7,064 nucleotides of DNA from Deltaproteobacteria bacterium (GTDB lineage Bacteria; Desulfobacterota; Dissulfuribacteria; Dissulfuribacterales; S140-46): positions 1 to 7,064 of the forward strand of contig WFVQ01000202.1 of the NCBI GenBank assembly GCA_015491585.1, in the 5' to 3' direction. The notes under the pieces are model-generated. The model saw only the letters and a program-made list of their open reading frames with translations, did no database searches and was not told the origin of the DNA. Of this stretch, positions 6,595 to 7,064 are shown in pieces. The position numbers and the translations under genes were made by a program. Within the stretch, counting starts at the first letter, position 1. Each line of letters opens with the position of its first letter.

Positions 6595-7064
6595 TTAGTG
6601 GTGAGCAATACTGAAAATCTTTATCTCCTCTTCGGGTGTTGTGAGCACCCCGATCCATCCCTGCTGGCCGGAAGAGGGAGACCACTTGTCCTCCTCCTCA
6701 ACGGTTAGTTCTTGGGGCAGCCCTTCTACAACTGCCACACCGCCCTTGCCTTCCTTGAACAGCACCACCAGGGCCGGATTGATAAACTCGTCCAGATCCA
6801 GCCCATCTCCATCCAATATGACAGGTAGGGCGAGATTCCTGAGGGCGCCCTCACCCAGCGCCGCCAGCTCCCCATCAAACAACCCTGACAGCTTGGACCA
6901 GGGCCACTTCTTCAGCTTGGCAAGTGGAAATTGCGCGGCATCATCCAACACCTTCAGCAATTTTCTATTCAGAGAGAGGGAGAGGCAGACCTCTTCGGGC
7001 AGAAACCCTATGACATCCTCATCCCGCTCGGCCACCAAGAGCCTGGAAAACGGCGGCTTAGGAA
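6595..7064 (-). CDS. Unrecognised protein, C-terminal ~156 residues; possibly a divergent CheW-like protein
   Basis: The frame stays open to the right edge of the window, so the 5' end is missing. A TTG at 7038 exists, but no Shine-Dalgarno precedes it, and the codons upstream of it (PKPPFSRL) continue the frame. I do not recognise a family with certainty. Numbering from the TTG, two segments resemble the CheW fold in pattern: VAERDEDVIGFLPEEVCLSLSL at ~2-23 (a strand followed by a 'G-x-L-x-x-x-V' turn), and ALVVLFKEGKGGVAVVEGLPQEL at ~89-111 followed by GWIGVLTTPEEEIKIFSI at ~127-144, like the last strands of CheW. The diagnostic NLRG-x-x-x-P-V-x-D-L stretch is not evident. The protein is acidic, with no membrane segment or signal visible. 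Its stop is 17 bases before the ATPase start, so the two are probably cotranscribed and may share a function. Coding is likely; the CheW relation is tentative. Confidence 0.7.
   Translation of the reverse strand, partial: PKPPFSRLLVAERDEDVIGFLPEEVCLSLSLNRKLLKVLDDAAQFPLAKLKKWPWSKLSGLFDGELAALGEGALRNLALPVILDGDGLDLDEFINPALVVLFKEGKGGVAVVEGLPQELTVEEEDKWSPSSGQQGWIGVLTTPEEEIKIFSIAHH

Noticed and set aside
6595..7038. TTG at 7038 as the true start of the right-edge gene
   Set aside because: There is no ribosome site before it, and the frame continues upstream to the window edge with plausible protein sequence, so the gene is treated as truncated by the window.

Overview
The window suggests a motile or surface-active, Gram-negative-type bacterium, most likely a member of Desulfobacterota (the former Deltaproteobacteria) or a related lineage. 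The lineage guess is inference. It rests on moderate to high GC, frequent ATA and AGG codons, strong purine-rich Shine-Dalgarno sites, a double-Cache chemoreceptor and a TPR-fused pilus/secretion ATPase. No rRNA, tRNA, CRISPR array, insertion sequence, phage gene or long repeat was seen.

Layout. Positions 1-1173 (+) hold the 3' part of cinA (NMN amidohydrolase domain), which overlaps a complete RNA 2',3'-cyclic phosphodiesterase gene, thpR, by 35 bases. Positions 1174-1352 form a short spacer. It contains a doubtful 26-codon ORF and, inside the end of that ORF, a good match to a sigma-28 (FliA-type) promoter. Positions 1353-4191 (+) hold a tight two-gene chemosensory unit: a CheW-type adaptor and a 771-residue methyl-accepting chemotaxis protein with a periplasmic double-Cache sensor and an unusually long cytoplasmic hairpin. 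A hairpin-plus-T-run terminator at 4213-4242 separates this unit from convergent genes on the other strand. Positions 4274-6577 (-) encode a 767-residue PilB/GspE-family ATPase with an N-terminal TPR region and a degenerate MshEN-like domain. Upstream of it, separated by 17 bases and probably in the same operon, is the 3' part of an unrecognised gene (6595-7064, -). Its protein looks faintly like CheW and runs off the window edge.

How the genes may work together. The cheW-mcp pair should form a membrane chemosensory array unit that signals to a CheA encoded elsewhere. Its sigma-28-type promoter would couple it to the motility regulon. The minus-strand pair consists of a motor ATPase for a type IV pilus or type II secretion system and a possible CheW-like protein. 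Together the two units raise the possibility that chemosensory signalling feeds into pilus or secretion activity. That link is inference. The cinA-thpR pair is a housekeeping block; in many bacteria recA follows it, but here chemotaxis genes follow instead.

The most unusual items are the TPR/MshEN-like/motor ATPase fusion, the possible divergent CheW-like partner beside it, and the sigma-28-type promoter in front of cheW-mcp.
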